Assembly (NCBI GenBank): GCA_030770545.1
Contig: CM061102.1
Coordinates: forward strand, 14,996,501-15,060,500
Origin: Macropodus opercularis
Lineage: Eukaryota; Chordata; Actinopteri; Anabantiformes; Osphronemidae
Length of the DNA: 64,000 bases
Direction of reading: 5' to 3'
Shown: positions 13,320-24,869 of the stretch, in pieces
Layout: each line of letters starts with the position of its first letter
Numbering within the stretch: the stretch's first letter is position 1
Notes under the pieces: model-generated
Databases searched by the model: none
The model's input: the letters and a program-made list of their open reading frames with translations, nothing else
What the model was told of the DNA's origin: nothing
Position numbers and translations under genes: made by a program

Positions 13320-13470
13320 TCTAAAAACATTCGCTTTCTACCACGTTGTCCTCATAAGGGTCGTGGGCATACTGGAACCTATTCCAGTTGTCACTCAGGT
13401 GAGTGGCAGGGTTCACCCCAGACAAATCATCAGTCCATCACAGGACCACTTAGACACTCAGACAACCCCT
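13320..13470 (-). repeat. tRNA-headed SINE-like repeat, 3' body
   Basis: Read on the minus strand this matches the end portion of a repeat seen five or six times in the window: a block around GTCCATCACAGG, then CTGGAATAGG, then a CATAAGGG/GACAACG stretch. The fuller copy at 48,398-48,668 is in the opposite orientation. It is degenerate and has no coding capacity. Confidence 0.6.
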
Positions 13471-13979
13471 CACTTTCTCTTATGGGTGTCGTTGTCAGCG
13501 ATGTTCCAACTAAGATGAATTCAGTCAGACGTAAGGTTCAAATAATTAAACATGAAATTATTTTCAGTGGCGAGATGAGAAATATGCAAAGGCAGGCATA
13601 CAAAGTCACCTCTTTCTACTGCAGGGAGAATGCTCGCAGGCGCGTGGGGAAGGACGGAGCTGGGAGACGCTGGTTGTGTCTCCCAACCCGGCAAAGCACA
13701 TCTCCCACCTCTCATTCTACCAACCTGTGTCAGCTGAATGTGAATATTTCATACCAAGAATTGTTTCTCCAAATTCTTTTGTACAACAACTCAGAGTTTT
13801 TGTCTACAGGCCAGACTGTCCTCAGGGGGCCCCCAAGGCCAACAAGCCAGCAATGCCTAGAGAGGGCCTATTCTACTCTATTCTATCATAAATCCTTTAG
13901 CCTGAACTAAATACTGTGTGTATATATATGCTAAATATATATATTTCACTACAAATATGCATAGTGAAAATATGCATAT

Positions 13980-14050
13980 TTGGGAACCACACAAGGGCAC
14001 CTGGAAAACTCAACCCAGGCAACAGTAACCATTACACTACCACGATGCCC
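13980..14050 (-). repeat. SINE-like repeat, head portion
   Basis: On the minus strand the sequence ending at 14,048 begins GGGCATCGTGGTAGTGTAAT, the A-box-like start of the same SINE-like family, followed by AACCCAGGC-type sequence (read on plus as a degenerate CCTGGGTT). It may be the head of the copy whose 3' body lies at 13,320-13,470, in which case about 500 bp separates the two parts. Confidence 0.45.
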
Positions 14051-16397
14051 CTTGTACTGTATGAAAACACACATAGAAGAAATTACAATAGACTTAAGGT
14101 GTAATGGTGAATCAACAGCTGACATAATATCCACTGTGTTTTTTATGAAATTAAAGATAATGGAAGTCCTTTTTGTTGTAGAATACCTGCTGACATCTGT
14201 AGTTTAATTATTCAAGTTCAAGAATAACAAGCAGTAATAAAGATCCACAAGGACCTATCCATTTATTTTTATTAGCACAAATGAGAACATGCTTACAGTA
14301 CATTCAAACCCAGAAAGTATTTAATTTATAATACGTTTAGAGGGTGCTTAATATTCATTGTATTCTGAATCTGAAAAATTGGCATTGTGTTGCTTGGGAA
14401 GATGAGTAGCATTCATCATTGCTTCTAGGCTGTAGATAAGTATGTGTCCATCACAATAAAAGGCAGCTGAGAAGGTTTTTAGAAAAGCTGCTATGTTAAA
14501 GCACTTCTTTAAACAGCATGATGAGCATACTGTGGTATAATACTGTACCTCTCTGAGCTTGTTTCTTTATTCTTTGCTTTCCTTGGTCATGGACAGTGAA
14601 GGGGACACAACTGACAGTATCTCCTTGCTAGTATCTAACTGTCCACCCAGCTTTGACCTTTTTATTAATAATAGGCTTTCACTAAGGGCTTGCTTGTGCA
14701 ATCTGGAAGACTCCTTCAAATAATGTACGGGCAATGGACTTTGGCCAATGCTTCAGAGAGACTGGCTGGAGTGGGAAAAACAGCTTCCTCTTGCACAGCA
14801 ATCCTCAACACAGATATGAAGGTGATAGGTAAAAGGAGATGCTCTAGAATATTAAATATGACAGGCAGTCCTGTAAGAATGAAGGCAATCATAGCATTTT
14901 TATTACATTTTTGGGATGCGTTTTTAAAGCTGGCACCTGAAGGTTTTATTGACGCACGTTCAATGTGGTTGAAATGGTTGTTTCTGGGTTGCTATTTGGT
15001 CGAGTCATTGACCAGAATAAAACATTTCTGTAGTTTTGAACGCAATAGATAAGGATGTGGAGGGTTACTGTTAATGTGTTTTTTCCATTTGTGGAGGCAC
15101 CAGTATTTCGTGGAAGTTATTAGTTATTTTTGTTTCTTGGTTTGTGTTCATACACCAACTCTTGGTGATCATGAATCTTGTCACTCAGGAGCTTGTTAAT
15201 TCAGGTTCATTACTGAAGGGCTAAGTAATGAGGAGGAGAAGGAGACATTAATCACCCAGTGTCTGCAGGAGTGGAGGCTGACAGGCCCATTGTCAAACCA
15301 GGGTGCATCCTTCTACCCAGCATTTAACATATGAACAAGCAGAGTGGCTAATAATTTGAAAATAAACCATAAATGGGGGCCTCTTTTGCCTTTATGAATG
15401 CTCGTAATGATTTTTGAGGAAAATATTATATTATGATACAAAGAGGTAATCACACTTTCTGAATGAGACGTAATTGTTTTGTGGATTTAAATATATGGTG
15501 GGAGAAAATATTGCCTTACTGTCTTGTCGGTGAGTAACAGTGAATTTTACACTAGACATGATGAATATGTGAGCTACTGTAAACAGGGACTTATTATAAA
15601 AGTCAGCCAGAGAGGTTACATGATCATTTTAAATTTAAGCAAAAACATATAACTATAAAGTGCCTTTTGACTGACGCACCTCTCACCTTTGTTTTAATTG
15701 TACTTCACTATATATTTTTATTAGATAATAAAAGGTAATGTTTGAAGCTTGTTGTTAATGCAAGATCCAATGCTGATTTACGGTTTCAGCTTCAACAAAG
15801 AAACTGTCCCTAACACCTTATTTCAGTACAGAGAAATATTTCCCCATCCAGGAGTGTCCTTATATGAACCTCGTACTCCCTCTGTAGTAATGGTTAAACC
15901 AGCAGACAATTTGGTTTATGGACCATTTTCCACTGTATGTTAATCTGATTACTCTATATGCATATTGGACATATGATAAACAAAGACCAGACCACCAAGA
16001 CCACACATCAGTTAAAGCAATACATACTGAGCAATGAGAATGAGAAAATCTTCCATACCCGCAATATTTAATTCTCATTTGACTTTACAGAAAATTTTTA
16101 AATTGTAATAATGTTGAATATTGCATTTAATAAGTGAATCACTGCTGCATTTTAAACACCCATACAATGTATTTAGAGGTTATGTCTGTACTATGTTTAC
16201 CCAATTCAATCAACTCAGCTGGCTTTGTAGGAACTAAAAATTGACTGCTGCCATAACCTGCAAAAAGGAACTTAAAACTGCATAAAAGCGCCATGTAGCC
16301 ATGCACTTCAGAACACACAAATTAAGCTGATAGAAGCAGTAAGTATGAACTGGTTAGGGTGCAGAAATTTGGTTGGCAGCCCAAATCTGAGCCCTGG
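14051..16397. other. Unannotated sequence, possible conserved element at 15.2-15.4 kb
   Basis: No gene recognised. The 120-codon frame at 14,690-15,052 shows no domain. The 15,210-15,420 stretch is non-repetitive with ATTAATC and TAATAAT words and looks like a developmental enhancer type of sequence, an impression only. Confidence 0.35.
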
Positions 16398-16449
16398 GGT
16401 TATTGGGAACAGCAGGAAGCATAGTAACTTCCTGCTGTTCCCAATAACC
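16398..16449. repeat. Perfect 22-bp hairpin
   Basis: The left arm (16,398-16,419, starting GGTTATTGGG) is matched exactly by its reverse complement at 16,428-16,449, with an 8-base loop CATAGTAA. It lies in non-coding DNA, with no T-tract or promoter beside it, so an RNA-gene reading is not favoured. Template-switch or snap-back repair is a simple explanation. Confidence 0.9.
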
Positions 16450-16811
16450 TAAGAGTTCCCAACATAACTCTTCTTCTCTCTCCCCCTTACTCCTATTTAC
16501 CTGTTTATTCATCATCAGTCATAATTCTTTGACCCTAATGTTTTCCTTTATTCAGTAGTGGCTCATGAAGTAGAGCAGTCACCTATCTCTTATTCACAGA
16601 ATATCAAATATTACATATTTATCACATATTTTTCTACTGCACTTAAATTCACAAATCTAAAGCATAGTGCTGAAAAAAAAAATCACCAGGCAGGGGACCA
16701 TCTGAACTGTACAGTGCTCCTGGCTGTTGGATGAAGCAAAGTAGAATAACTACCACCTAAACTACAAAAACTACTACCTGCAGTAGTTATTATATTGTAG
16801 CACTATACAAG
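16450..16811. other. Unannotated sequence
   Basis: Nothing recognisable on either strand. Confidence 0.5.
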
Positions 16812-17245
16812 TATAATCACAAGCCTCCCCCTCTGGCTTACCATTTCTAGGAGACTGTACTGTGGAAGCTATTTAAACACACGGCCTCCTCTCTACAGCT
16901 TACAGACTTAATTTTTTTTTTTTTTTCATCTGACAGGCACCAGGAAAGCATAGAGAAACCTGTACCGCTTGTGTCATGTCCGGTTTGAATGTGTTTCAGC
17001 TGTGTGTGATGTATTGTATATAGTAGTTAGTGGATTTGTTTGCTCCTGCTCTGGCAGCGTTTTTGATTTCATAGATTCTAAGTCGTTAGTTAATTTCTCT
17101 CTCGCAGTGCAGTAGCTTTGTTACTCATGCATCAAAGTTAGGGTTTGTTTTCTTTACCAGCTTTGCTGTGACTTTCTGTTCTTTGTTAAATAAATTTTGG
17201 AACTCAAAGTGATGTTGTCTCTGTGGTGATTGCATGTGGGTCCTT
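16812..17245 (+). repeat. Putative solo LTR
   Basis: The segment opens with an AATCACAAGCCTCCCC block that recurs at 18,885. It carries a TATA-like GCTATTTAAAC near 16,868, a T-rich middle, and an AATAAA polyadenylation signal at 17,189-17,194 followed by a GT-rich stretch. This TATA-to-AATAAA layout is what an LTR looks like. No flanking target duplication, primer site or gag-pol frame was found, so the limits are approximate. Confidence 0.35.
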
Positions 17246-18884
17246 AGTTTGTATTGGTCAGTTTTGTAACACAGTGTTTGTTTTTATGGTGCTGCAGTGA
17301 TGATAATGTAAGGACATACTGCTGGAGCTACAGAATATATGTGCTAGTTGCATACAGATGCCCCTGGTCCCATGGTAGTAATCCTTTTTTTTGTTTGTTT
17401 GTTTTTTTGAGAAAGTGGGAATGACAGCCTGAATTACAATAAAAACAACAGGGGTAGCTCTCAACCTGGTGAGAGATTTTAAAAAACAAAACATTTTGTT
17501 AGTAAGGGTGTTACGTGGGTGTTATTGACAGATTTTTTTTTGTTATTATTTCACGTTATTTTTGCTTTATAGCTTGTCATTTAAACTGCTGTCCTTTTGC
17601 AGGCATGAAGAGGTGTTCAAATCACATTTTAACATACTGTACAACAGTAATGTAATATCAGCAATAAACAGTTCAACAGTGTGACGTTGTATTTCCATTC
17701 TCATATCAAGATAGAATACCGAGATACCTTAAGTACTATAAGAGGTTTTTGTCAACCAGCCATTTTTTTGCACAATATTATTAGTTTAGTAATAGTCACA
17801 GTGAAATAGTATGTCACATTATTATGTGTAAAACACAATATTTTGCCAAGACTTCGAGCAGCTGAACAAACATTCCCTTAAACCCAAAGTCCAATTTTCC
17901 CAGATTTTTTTCAAAACATTTTGCCTCCAATTAAACTAATTTGTTTCCAACCTGAAATATTTTGTGACGTTTTTAACAAAATGCCGGGTCGGGTTTCGTA
18001 CATTTTAGTCAAATTAATTGTAGTAAAGTAAAAACAACTATTCAAATACTATACATGTTTTTTTGAAGTATTTTATTAAACTTTCTGAAACAGGCCTCCT
18101 TTGCATCCTTATTCATAGCATATCAGGTTATGTCCTCACAGTTCTGGCTCGAATTGCCTGCAGAAGACGGCACATTGCAAAGACTTAATGCAATTATTTC
18201 GATGCATGAGAATATTCACAATCTTGAAAACTTTAAATACAATTTTGACACATAAATTCACATCACAAGTCACATCCTATTAAATGTGCCTATAATGGAG
18301 TATTTATGAGACTGATGGAGAAAAACAGGAAAAAACAAAACGAAAACAAAACAAAAATAGTCTAACGCAACCTATGTTCTGGCCTGTTACACATTAGCAG
18401 TAAATGTCACAAAGTTAAAGCTGGACTGCAATAGGTGATTCCTGTGTATAGGTGCAACCAGACTGCCTTTAAGGTGCCTTATTTAAAGTCAGTGTAAATA
18501 AGCAAAGGCACCTTGAAGAGGGGAACATCTTCTTGCCAATAAGGCAGCACTACTGTTAGCAAGACTTGTTTGAAATAAATATTTATAATAGATAATAAAG
18601 CAACTGTCTGTTGGGGCCAATACTGAAAGGAGTAGACGAGGCAAAGAGGGGAGACGGCTATGTTTGGCCTAGCTTCCACCACTGGCCTGTTAGTTAATAG
18701 TTCCGCTTCAACAATAACATGCACCAAACTGAGAATCTGTGCTGAGGATATGACTTTCCTGAGCTTAAAATATTGTTTCAGTAATGTAGATTTTCCCTCG
18801 CACAGTGTGATTTTTGATGCAAAGCCAAAATGTAGTGATTCATGTGAGCATGTAGGCTAGAGAGCCACTTAAGAGAAATCCTAA
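17246..18884. other. Unannotated sequence
   Basis: No gene or clear repeat end. The longest frames (78-82 codons) are chance-like. Confidence 0.45.
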
Positions 18885-18945
18885 TCACAAGCCTCCCCTC
18901 TGGCTTGCCACAGAGTTTGTGGGGGATTTAAAATCCCAGCCACTT
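18885..18945 (+). repeat. Second copy of the 16,812 repeat block
   Basis: A block with AATCACAAGCCTCCCC and CTCTGGCTTGCCA closely matches 16,815-16,850 and is followed by a GGGGGATTTAAA word at the position of the TATA-like box. It is a short fragment of the same LTR-like family. Confidence 0.5.
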
Positions 18946-19454
18946 AAGAGTTAGTGCTAATTAACTTTATAACTAAGTTGCTTCGCTTACTTAAGCACTT
19001 GCAAATAGCAACCCACACACAGCCCTAAATTATATTATTTAGATAATATAATAATACTTAAGGTTGAAATTATGCACTGAAGACCATATGACATAAGTTT
19101 AGAGGTGCAGACTAATCCTGCATACTGTGGATGTTTGTGCCTCATAAATTGATTTGTCCGTAAGTGTTTATGTTGTACACAAGTTTATTAGGTCCATGTT
19201 GCACTGTGAGTGTGGATGCAAAAAACAAGAAACCTTACAGTGTGTATGAACTTTAAGATAGCCTAAATAAGATGTATGTTTCTATGTCTGTTTTGACGCT
19301 AGGTCAATGCGAAGATTTCACAAGGCTTTGCTTACCTATAGACTGCCACATTCCCACTATCCCAATATGTGCCACTGTTCACCCAATCATGTTATCTGAT
19401 CCCAAAATCTGTCATCATCTAATCTAATGGTGATAATAATTTTGAATAAAATGG
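18946..19454. other. Unannotated sequence
   Basis: AT-rich with a small imperfect palindrome near 19,026-19,056. Nothing else is supportable. Confidence 0.45.
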
Positions 19455-20391
19455 ACATTTCTCCAACATTAGCTTCTCTGCATTGGCTCCCTGTCAAAAC
19501 TAGGATAGAATTCAAAATTCTTCTCCTCACCTACAAAGCTCTTCATAATAAAGCTCCATCTTATCTTAAAGACCTCATCGCTCCTTATGCTCCCAACAGA
19601 ACGATTCGTTCTCAGAGCGCTGGTCTGCTTGTGGTTCCTAGAGTTTCTAAATGTAGAACAGGAGGCAGAGCATTTAGCTACCAAGCTCCTCTCCTATGGA
19701 ACCAGCTTCCAGTCCAGGTTCGAGAAGCAGACACCCTCTCTAGTTTTAAAACTAGGCTTAAAACCTTTCTTTTTGACAAAGCGTATAGTTAGAGATGGTT
19801 CTGGTCACCCTGAACCATCTCTTAGTTAAGCTGCTATAGACTTAGATGCTGGGGGACGTCCTTCATTCACTGAGCTCTTTTTTCTCTTTTTCTTCTATCC
19901 ACTAACATGCCTCCATTTCCACATGTGACTAACTTTGTCTCTGTTCTCTCCTAGTTGTGCTTCTCCCCTTCTGTCTCTCTCTATTCTCATCTACAGGTAT
20001 CATCAGACTCAGAGTCGTGTGTCTCCAGTGTTCAGTTGCTGGTGCAACCATCCCGCCTGTGTTCTGTTGCTGCTTGTTTTGTTGTTGTTGTTGTGTTCTT
20101 TTCACTCTTCTCTATCCCCTCACCCCAACCGGTCAAGGCAGATGGCCGCCCACACTGAGCCTGGGTCTGCTGGAGGTTTCTTCCTCGTTAGAGAGGGAGT
20201 TTTTCCTCTCCGCTGTCGCTATTTAACTGTACAATTTATCGATTGGCTACAATTAAAAGCTTGCTCTATGTGGGAATTGTTGGGTTTAGTTGTGTAAGGT
20301 CTTAAAACCTTACTTGTAAAGTGCCCTGAGATAACTGATGTTGTGAATTGGCGCTTTATAAATAAAGTTGAATTGAATTGAATTGAATTGA
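19455..20391 (+). mobile_element. L2/Maui-like LINE, 5'-truncated 3' end
   Basis: This copy joins the L2 family at the end of ORF2 and runs through the 3' UTR to a (TTGAA)n tail at about 20,367-20,391. The frame from 19,455 to 19,792 encodes the conserved C-terminal tail of the L2 reverse-transcriptase protein (LHWLPVKTRIEFKILLLTYK and LLWNQLPVQVREADTL) and ends at a normal stop (KAYS). The 3' UTR includes the CCCCAACCGGT block and ends GGCGCTTTATAAATAAAG before the tail. The 5' truncation is what target-primed reverse transcription usually leaves. It is nearly identical to the 36.5-kb copy over shared parts, so both are young. Confidence 0.9.
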
Positions 20392-21944
20392 CAAAGAAGC
20401 ACAATTTAAAAAAAATGTACACTACTAATGATACATATCTTCTTATGGACAAGAACCACACTTTGAATATAAATGATTAATTAAGAGAGAAACATTGAAC
20501 CAGTTAGTAATTAGTTAAAGTCACTTTCAATGACAGTTAAAGTTAACCAATCTTTAAATGCAAAAAAAAATCTTCTGACAGGGTTAACTGGAAATACCTT
20601 AAAGACTGGATGCAAATATTATACAGCTAGATACAATCAGTTTCGGACTAGACATGATTTCCCACTCTGTTCCTCACTCTTTGGAATCTTAACTCGGCGT
20701 CCTCGCTGAGTGTGCCTTTTTCGGATTCAGATAGCTCTTTTCTACCTCATCAGTACTTTAACACAGCTTCTTATTTACACACATTCAAACACCAACAGTA
20801 GAGCTACTATGCTGCTTAAGATGAAACACTGGGCGTAAACTTGGGGTTCAGTGGCTCAAAGTGGGCGACTACTTCACCTCTTGACCCACTGCTGCCTCTG
20901 TACGATGGATATAAAATAAATTAAAGAAAGAGAGAGAATTAACTAAAAGCTAATTAAAATTGCTTGTAGTTCAAAATTTTGTGCTGTGGTTAAATTAAAA
21001 TAAATGTAACCAATTAAAAATTAAAATAAATACTACTGTTACCTGTCTTCTGAGGGATGGAGATACCCTAAACAATGACACGATTATACAGACATAATGG
21101 CTTTTTTACCATAATAGTGTTTCTTTTGGCACAATCCCCCACTTTGCCTTTGTTCCACTTCAGCTTTTCTGCTCAGCTTCCTTTCAACTACTGGCATTGT
21201 GCAGTAGAGGATTGAGGCAGGAAAAGCATGTCTTTGCAAACTAGAAGTAGTATTACTTTTCAGTGCTTGTGGAGCAAAGAGAAGCCCTGTAAAAACTATT
21301 TCCACAGGGCCTACCATCTGTCAGGAGAGATACAGTATATCAAGAAGTTCTGTAGAAAATATTACGTTACAAAGGAATGATTCATTTCTGTTTCACGTTC
21401 AGGATTTCCTGATTTAGACACAATTTAAATTATTGGCTGCATAGCCAGTCAGCCTATATTTTCCCACTCTGGGCTCCTGTTATTTTAGACACTATATACT
21501 GTACAGGTACATAACACTAAATGTTTCCATCATACTGTATCTTCTGGTGTAAAAGTTAGTGTCTATCTATCTAAATCAAGTTCAGTATCAACTATTTTGT
21601 GAGATCCCTCAGACTGTACACTATGCACTATGAAAACACACAAAAGCTTTTACTCTGTACCAGTGTGCATACTGTAGTCTGTTATATAGATCATGGTTGT
21701 CTCTAAATCATAGCACACCCGACTTATAATCACAGGATGTTGCTGTCTCTAAAAGCTAAATAGAGTTTGAGCAGTTGTACTTACTTTGCAAACCCTTTAA
21801 ACTATCAAATAAGTAAGTAAGGACTAGCAGGAAGAGCAGACAATAGAAAGCAGATAAGAACAAATTACATGAATCTAAACCTGCAATTGTCCATAATCCC
21901 TATCTACATTAATTAATAGTAAATACTGATTACCTCATTCTTTT
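20392..21944. other. Unannotated sequence
   Basis: No gene recognised; only short chance frames are present. Confidence 0.45.
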
Positions 21945-22125
21945 TTGTGTCAATTTTCCAATTGACCTAACTGCATGTCTTTGGACTGTGGGAGGAAACC
22001 GGAAACCCCGGAGAAAACCCACACAGACACGTGGAGAACATGCAAACTCCACACAGAAAGGACCCCGGTCACCTCTGGGAATCAAACCCGGGACCTTCTT
22101 GTTGTGAGGCGACAGTGAGAACAAG
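21945..22125 (-). repeat. SINE-like repeat with tRNA-type head
   Basis: Read on the minus strand this carries the B-box-like GGTTTGATTCC near 22,083, then TGTGTGGAGTTTGCATGTTC, the TTTCCTCCCACAGTCC block and a TTAGGTCAATTGG word. These blocks occur in the same order in the fuller copy at 48,398-48,668. The conserved order and the box B word point to a tRNA-derived SINE. Confidence 0.7.
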
Positions 22126-22149
22126 CAATATGACAGCTTAAATTAATAA

Positions 22150-22560
22150 CAGGACAACTACTCAACGGTGTACTGTCGTGTCTTGAGGTGAGTGTTAGCT
22201 AAGGATGAATGGGTGTGTGAGTGGGGGGGGTGGATCTCAGGTAACCAAGATGGCCGGTGGCCAGATGTGATAGAGGTATTTGAGGAGCAAGGTTTACAAA
22301 GGCATTGCACTAAGAACTAAAGAAGCACGGACACAAACAACATTTACAAACCGAATGACAGTAACTATAATAAACAAACGGACAAAAGGACTGACAGGAG
22401 ACATGAAAGCATACACGGAATGACTTGACTTACCGATTGACTGTGTCGGGGGTCACATATGCTCCATGCAGACCCTCGACAGAACTAAGAGCCAAAACTA
22501 CGGCCTACATGGAAACTTGATAGCCTAACTTAAATTTACCCAGCGTCACCTGAATCACAA
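22150..22560 (-). repeat. Possible LTR-like fragment
   Basis: On the minus strand this is pyrimidine-rich with TTTGT and TTTATT words, similar in style to the segments at 40,451 and 54,775, and it abuts the CpG-dense block. No termini or target duplication are visible. It may be part of the same compound element as 22,563-23,960. Confidence 0.25.
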
Positions 22561-22562
22561 GC

Positions 22563-22990
22563 TGTGATTGGCTGCAAAGCCCGGGGGGGGGGGGCGAACC
22601 TAAAGTTCGCACCAATTAAGCCAACGAGCGCCTCCAACTTGCTCTCTTTCTCCAACGTTATCTTCCTAGCCTGTTGGCTTGCTCTCTCCTGCGCCCTAAC
22701 CTTCTCCTCGTCCTGCCCTGGCGGAGGGAAACCGCTTCAGGAACCGGCAACCATCTCCCATGGAATGAGCCTGATCGCGCTCTGCTCAGAGGATCCACCG
22801 GCATCGCAGCTGCTCACCGGCACCGCTGCCACGGATTTACATCGAAGCCGCCGAGACGATCGCCACAATCAGCTGATCCGCGCACGCAGCCTCACTGACT
22901 GAGAACCGTACCGCCGCGATAAGACGCCCGCAACACCGATTCCCACTTCAATCGGACCGGACTCCTCGCCCAACCGCTAGAAGTCCACTT
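22563..22990. other. CpG-dense block
   Basis: A run of 12 G (22,583-22,594) starts a GC-rich stretch with dozens of CG dinucleotides in about 430 bp, in sharp contrast to its AT-rich surroundings. A 112-codon open frame on plus (22,564-22,902) has low-complexity composition and is not convincing. The block is followed at 23,013 by a donor-like CAGTAAGAGG word. It may be the CpG-rich part of a long LTR (see 23,490-23,960) or a CpG-island promoter with a non-coding first exon. Confidence 0.5.
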
Positions 22991-23404
22991 AATCCCCGGC
23001 CGGGTCTCCTAACAGTAAGAGGCATAGAGGCAACTAGCTAAGTCTGAGCAGAGAATTAAGAACCGTGATCAGTTAATGTTTTGTTGATGCTGCATTGTTT
23101 CAGTGACTGTACCGCCGCGTACAGTCCCTGCATGTTACCACAGATTTGTGAATTCACCCTAGAAGGCCAACGCAGACAAGTTTACACCATTTTGCTCTGC
23201 AGCCCTGTGGTGAAACATCTGTGTGTTCTCTAGATCCGGTTAATGTTGGTACTTCCTCTCTGGTTCTGAACTTCCATTGTTCTCTGGGCGCCACACACTC
23301 CTGGTTCAACCACACCCGCACGTGGCTTGAACATAGCCGCTATCTTGGCTAGCACATCTGGTCTACGCCATTTTGATTACCTGAGGCCTTCACTCTCTCT
23401 CTCG

Positions 23405-23458
23405 TGCACACACACGTCATCACACACGCATACATGCACACACATAGACACGCATCCC
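23405..23458. repeat. CA-rich microsatellite
   Basis: Interrupted CACA and CACG units. It separates the CpG-dense region from the LTR-like 3' part. Confidence 0.75.
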
Positions 23459-23489
23459 CTTAGCCACACAAACACTAGAATAGTGATCC

Positions 23490-23960
23490 TTTTGTTTGTT
23501 TTATTAATGATTAAGTTATGATGTACTTGTTGTCTTAAATAATTGTTGATCATAATCATCATTGTTTAGATAATAAAGTTGTCATAGTTTAATTAGTCGT
23601 TGTCTGTGATTATTGGTATATGGTTTGCAACACTAGCTGAGCTCACGGCTGTGGCTCGAATTTCGCCCTTCACTGCTAAATTAACTAATATTATTTAGGT
23701 AGGTATTTATTAGGTAATTAGTAATACTTTTTATTGAGACTGTGCTTTATTTATGACTTGGTTTTTGGTCCCTGATAACCAGGGTGGTGCCCCGTTAATC
23801 ATTTGATAGTTTAGTTTAGTCTGTGATATCTAATCACAATTAATTTATCAACGATAAATTTAGCTAATAACCAAGATTGATAATATCAAAAGTATTATCA
23901 TAATTTATGCTCCTTTGTCCCCCAACATAATTGGTGCCCCGTCGTAAGGCCGTAATATCA
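23490..23960 (+). repeat. LTR-like 3' part with primer-binding-site-like end
   Basis: The segment has an AATAAA signal near 23,573, a GTTGTCTGTGATTATTGG block, a GCTAATAACCAAG block, and ends CCCCCAACATAATTGG followed by TGGTGCCCCGTCG. A TGG-initial sequence directly after an LTR end is where a retroelement primes on a tRNA; TGG with CCCCGTCG partly matches the 3' end of tRNA-Asp. The same end recurs at 52,240-52,305 and the AATAAA block at 29,810. No gag, pol or env frame follows, so this is a solo or fragmentary LTR of an unnamed family. Confidence 0.45.
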
Positions 23961-24210
23961 CAACAACTGGAACACGGGCAAATTACACAGACTGACTTAC
24001 AGAAAGGCCAACTAACAGAAAGACTAACAGACCAAGTGCCACGGACAAGTGCCACAAACCAACAAAGACAGACAGACACAGGGCAGGGAAAAAGGAACAG
24101 GTGAAAGTGATAATGACGACAGACAGGAACAAACAACCAGGAAGTGAGAACACTGAGACCGAGACAAACAGAAACACAGCGCCCTCCCAGGGCTGCCAAG
24201 CTTGACAAAA
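23961..24210 (-). repeat. Pyrimidine-rich dispersed repeat fragment
   Basis: On the minus strand it contains ATTATCACTTTCACCTGTTC, then TGTGTCTGTCTGTCTTTGTTGG. The same layout appears on plus at 40,530-40,610 (ATTATCACTTGCACTTGCTT, then a TGTGTCTTTGTTGG word). This is a shared repeat family, probably LTR-type, placed directly after the PBS-like end. Confidence 0.4.
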
Positions 24211-24397
24211 CTGTCTTAAGGAAATATTCTATGACCTGATGTAAGCACCCCTTAAACAAACTGTCATCGCACTTTTCCAATGAGCAGCTCTGGAAGTAGG
24301 AAAAGAAAATTCATATTCATATTCATATATTCAAGTTTGAGTTGAACTAAGACTGGGGACTTGTTAAGCATAGTAATATCACAACTTTACTTCTTTA

Positions 24398-24398
24398 A

Positions 24399-24429
<31 letters not shown>
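24398..24429. repeat. (TAC)n microsatellite
   Basis: About ten uninterrupted TAC units. Confidence 0.95.
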
Positions 24430-24430
<1 letters not shown>

Positions 24431-24451
24431 TACTGGGGACACAGAGGAGTC

Positions 24452-24530
24452 TGACCTGTCAGTCAAACTGACTATAAATAGCATCTGTCCCTGACACACC
24501 TGCACTGTTGTCATGGAGACCAGTGGCCAA
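24452..24530 (+). repeat. Dispersed repeat with TATA-like box, copy 1
   Basis: A GTCAGTCAAACTG word, then CTATAAATAGCA, then CTGTCCCTGACACACCTGC and TTGTCATGGAGACC. The same order of words is found at 33,615-33,690. A TATAAATA box inside a dispersed repeat suggests an LTR U3/R fragment. The downstream 24,655-24,760 stretch also has a counterpart (32,065-32,130). Confidence 0.55.
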
Positions 24531-24869
24531 AGGCAGGAAACTGCCCAGCAGCCCAGTCATTGTAGTGAAGGGTGAGTTGTACCCCTGATAAATGGTCTTG
24601 TTCTATCAGAACTATAAATGTTATCATCAAAATGACTTATAAAAGCCAAGAGTTCAATAAACGACTGGTGTGAGTTTTATATTTGAGGGCAGAAAATTGT
24701 GGCCACAGCAGCTATTTCAAAATGTCTCTCCTTCTGCAATGGAGCGAAGGTACGCAAACTTCCTCCAAGTTCTTTCAAAATAAAAGCACCGTTTCAATTC
24801 ATTGACTTTAATAGCTAGATTTCTGCCTCTGACTGCTCAATTATGATAAGTTGATAGTTATGATGATAG

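Noticed and set aside
22564..22902. 112-codon open frame in the CpG-dense block
   Set aside because: A G-run and GC-rich composition suppress stop codons; no domain or homologue is seen.
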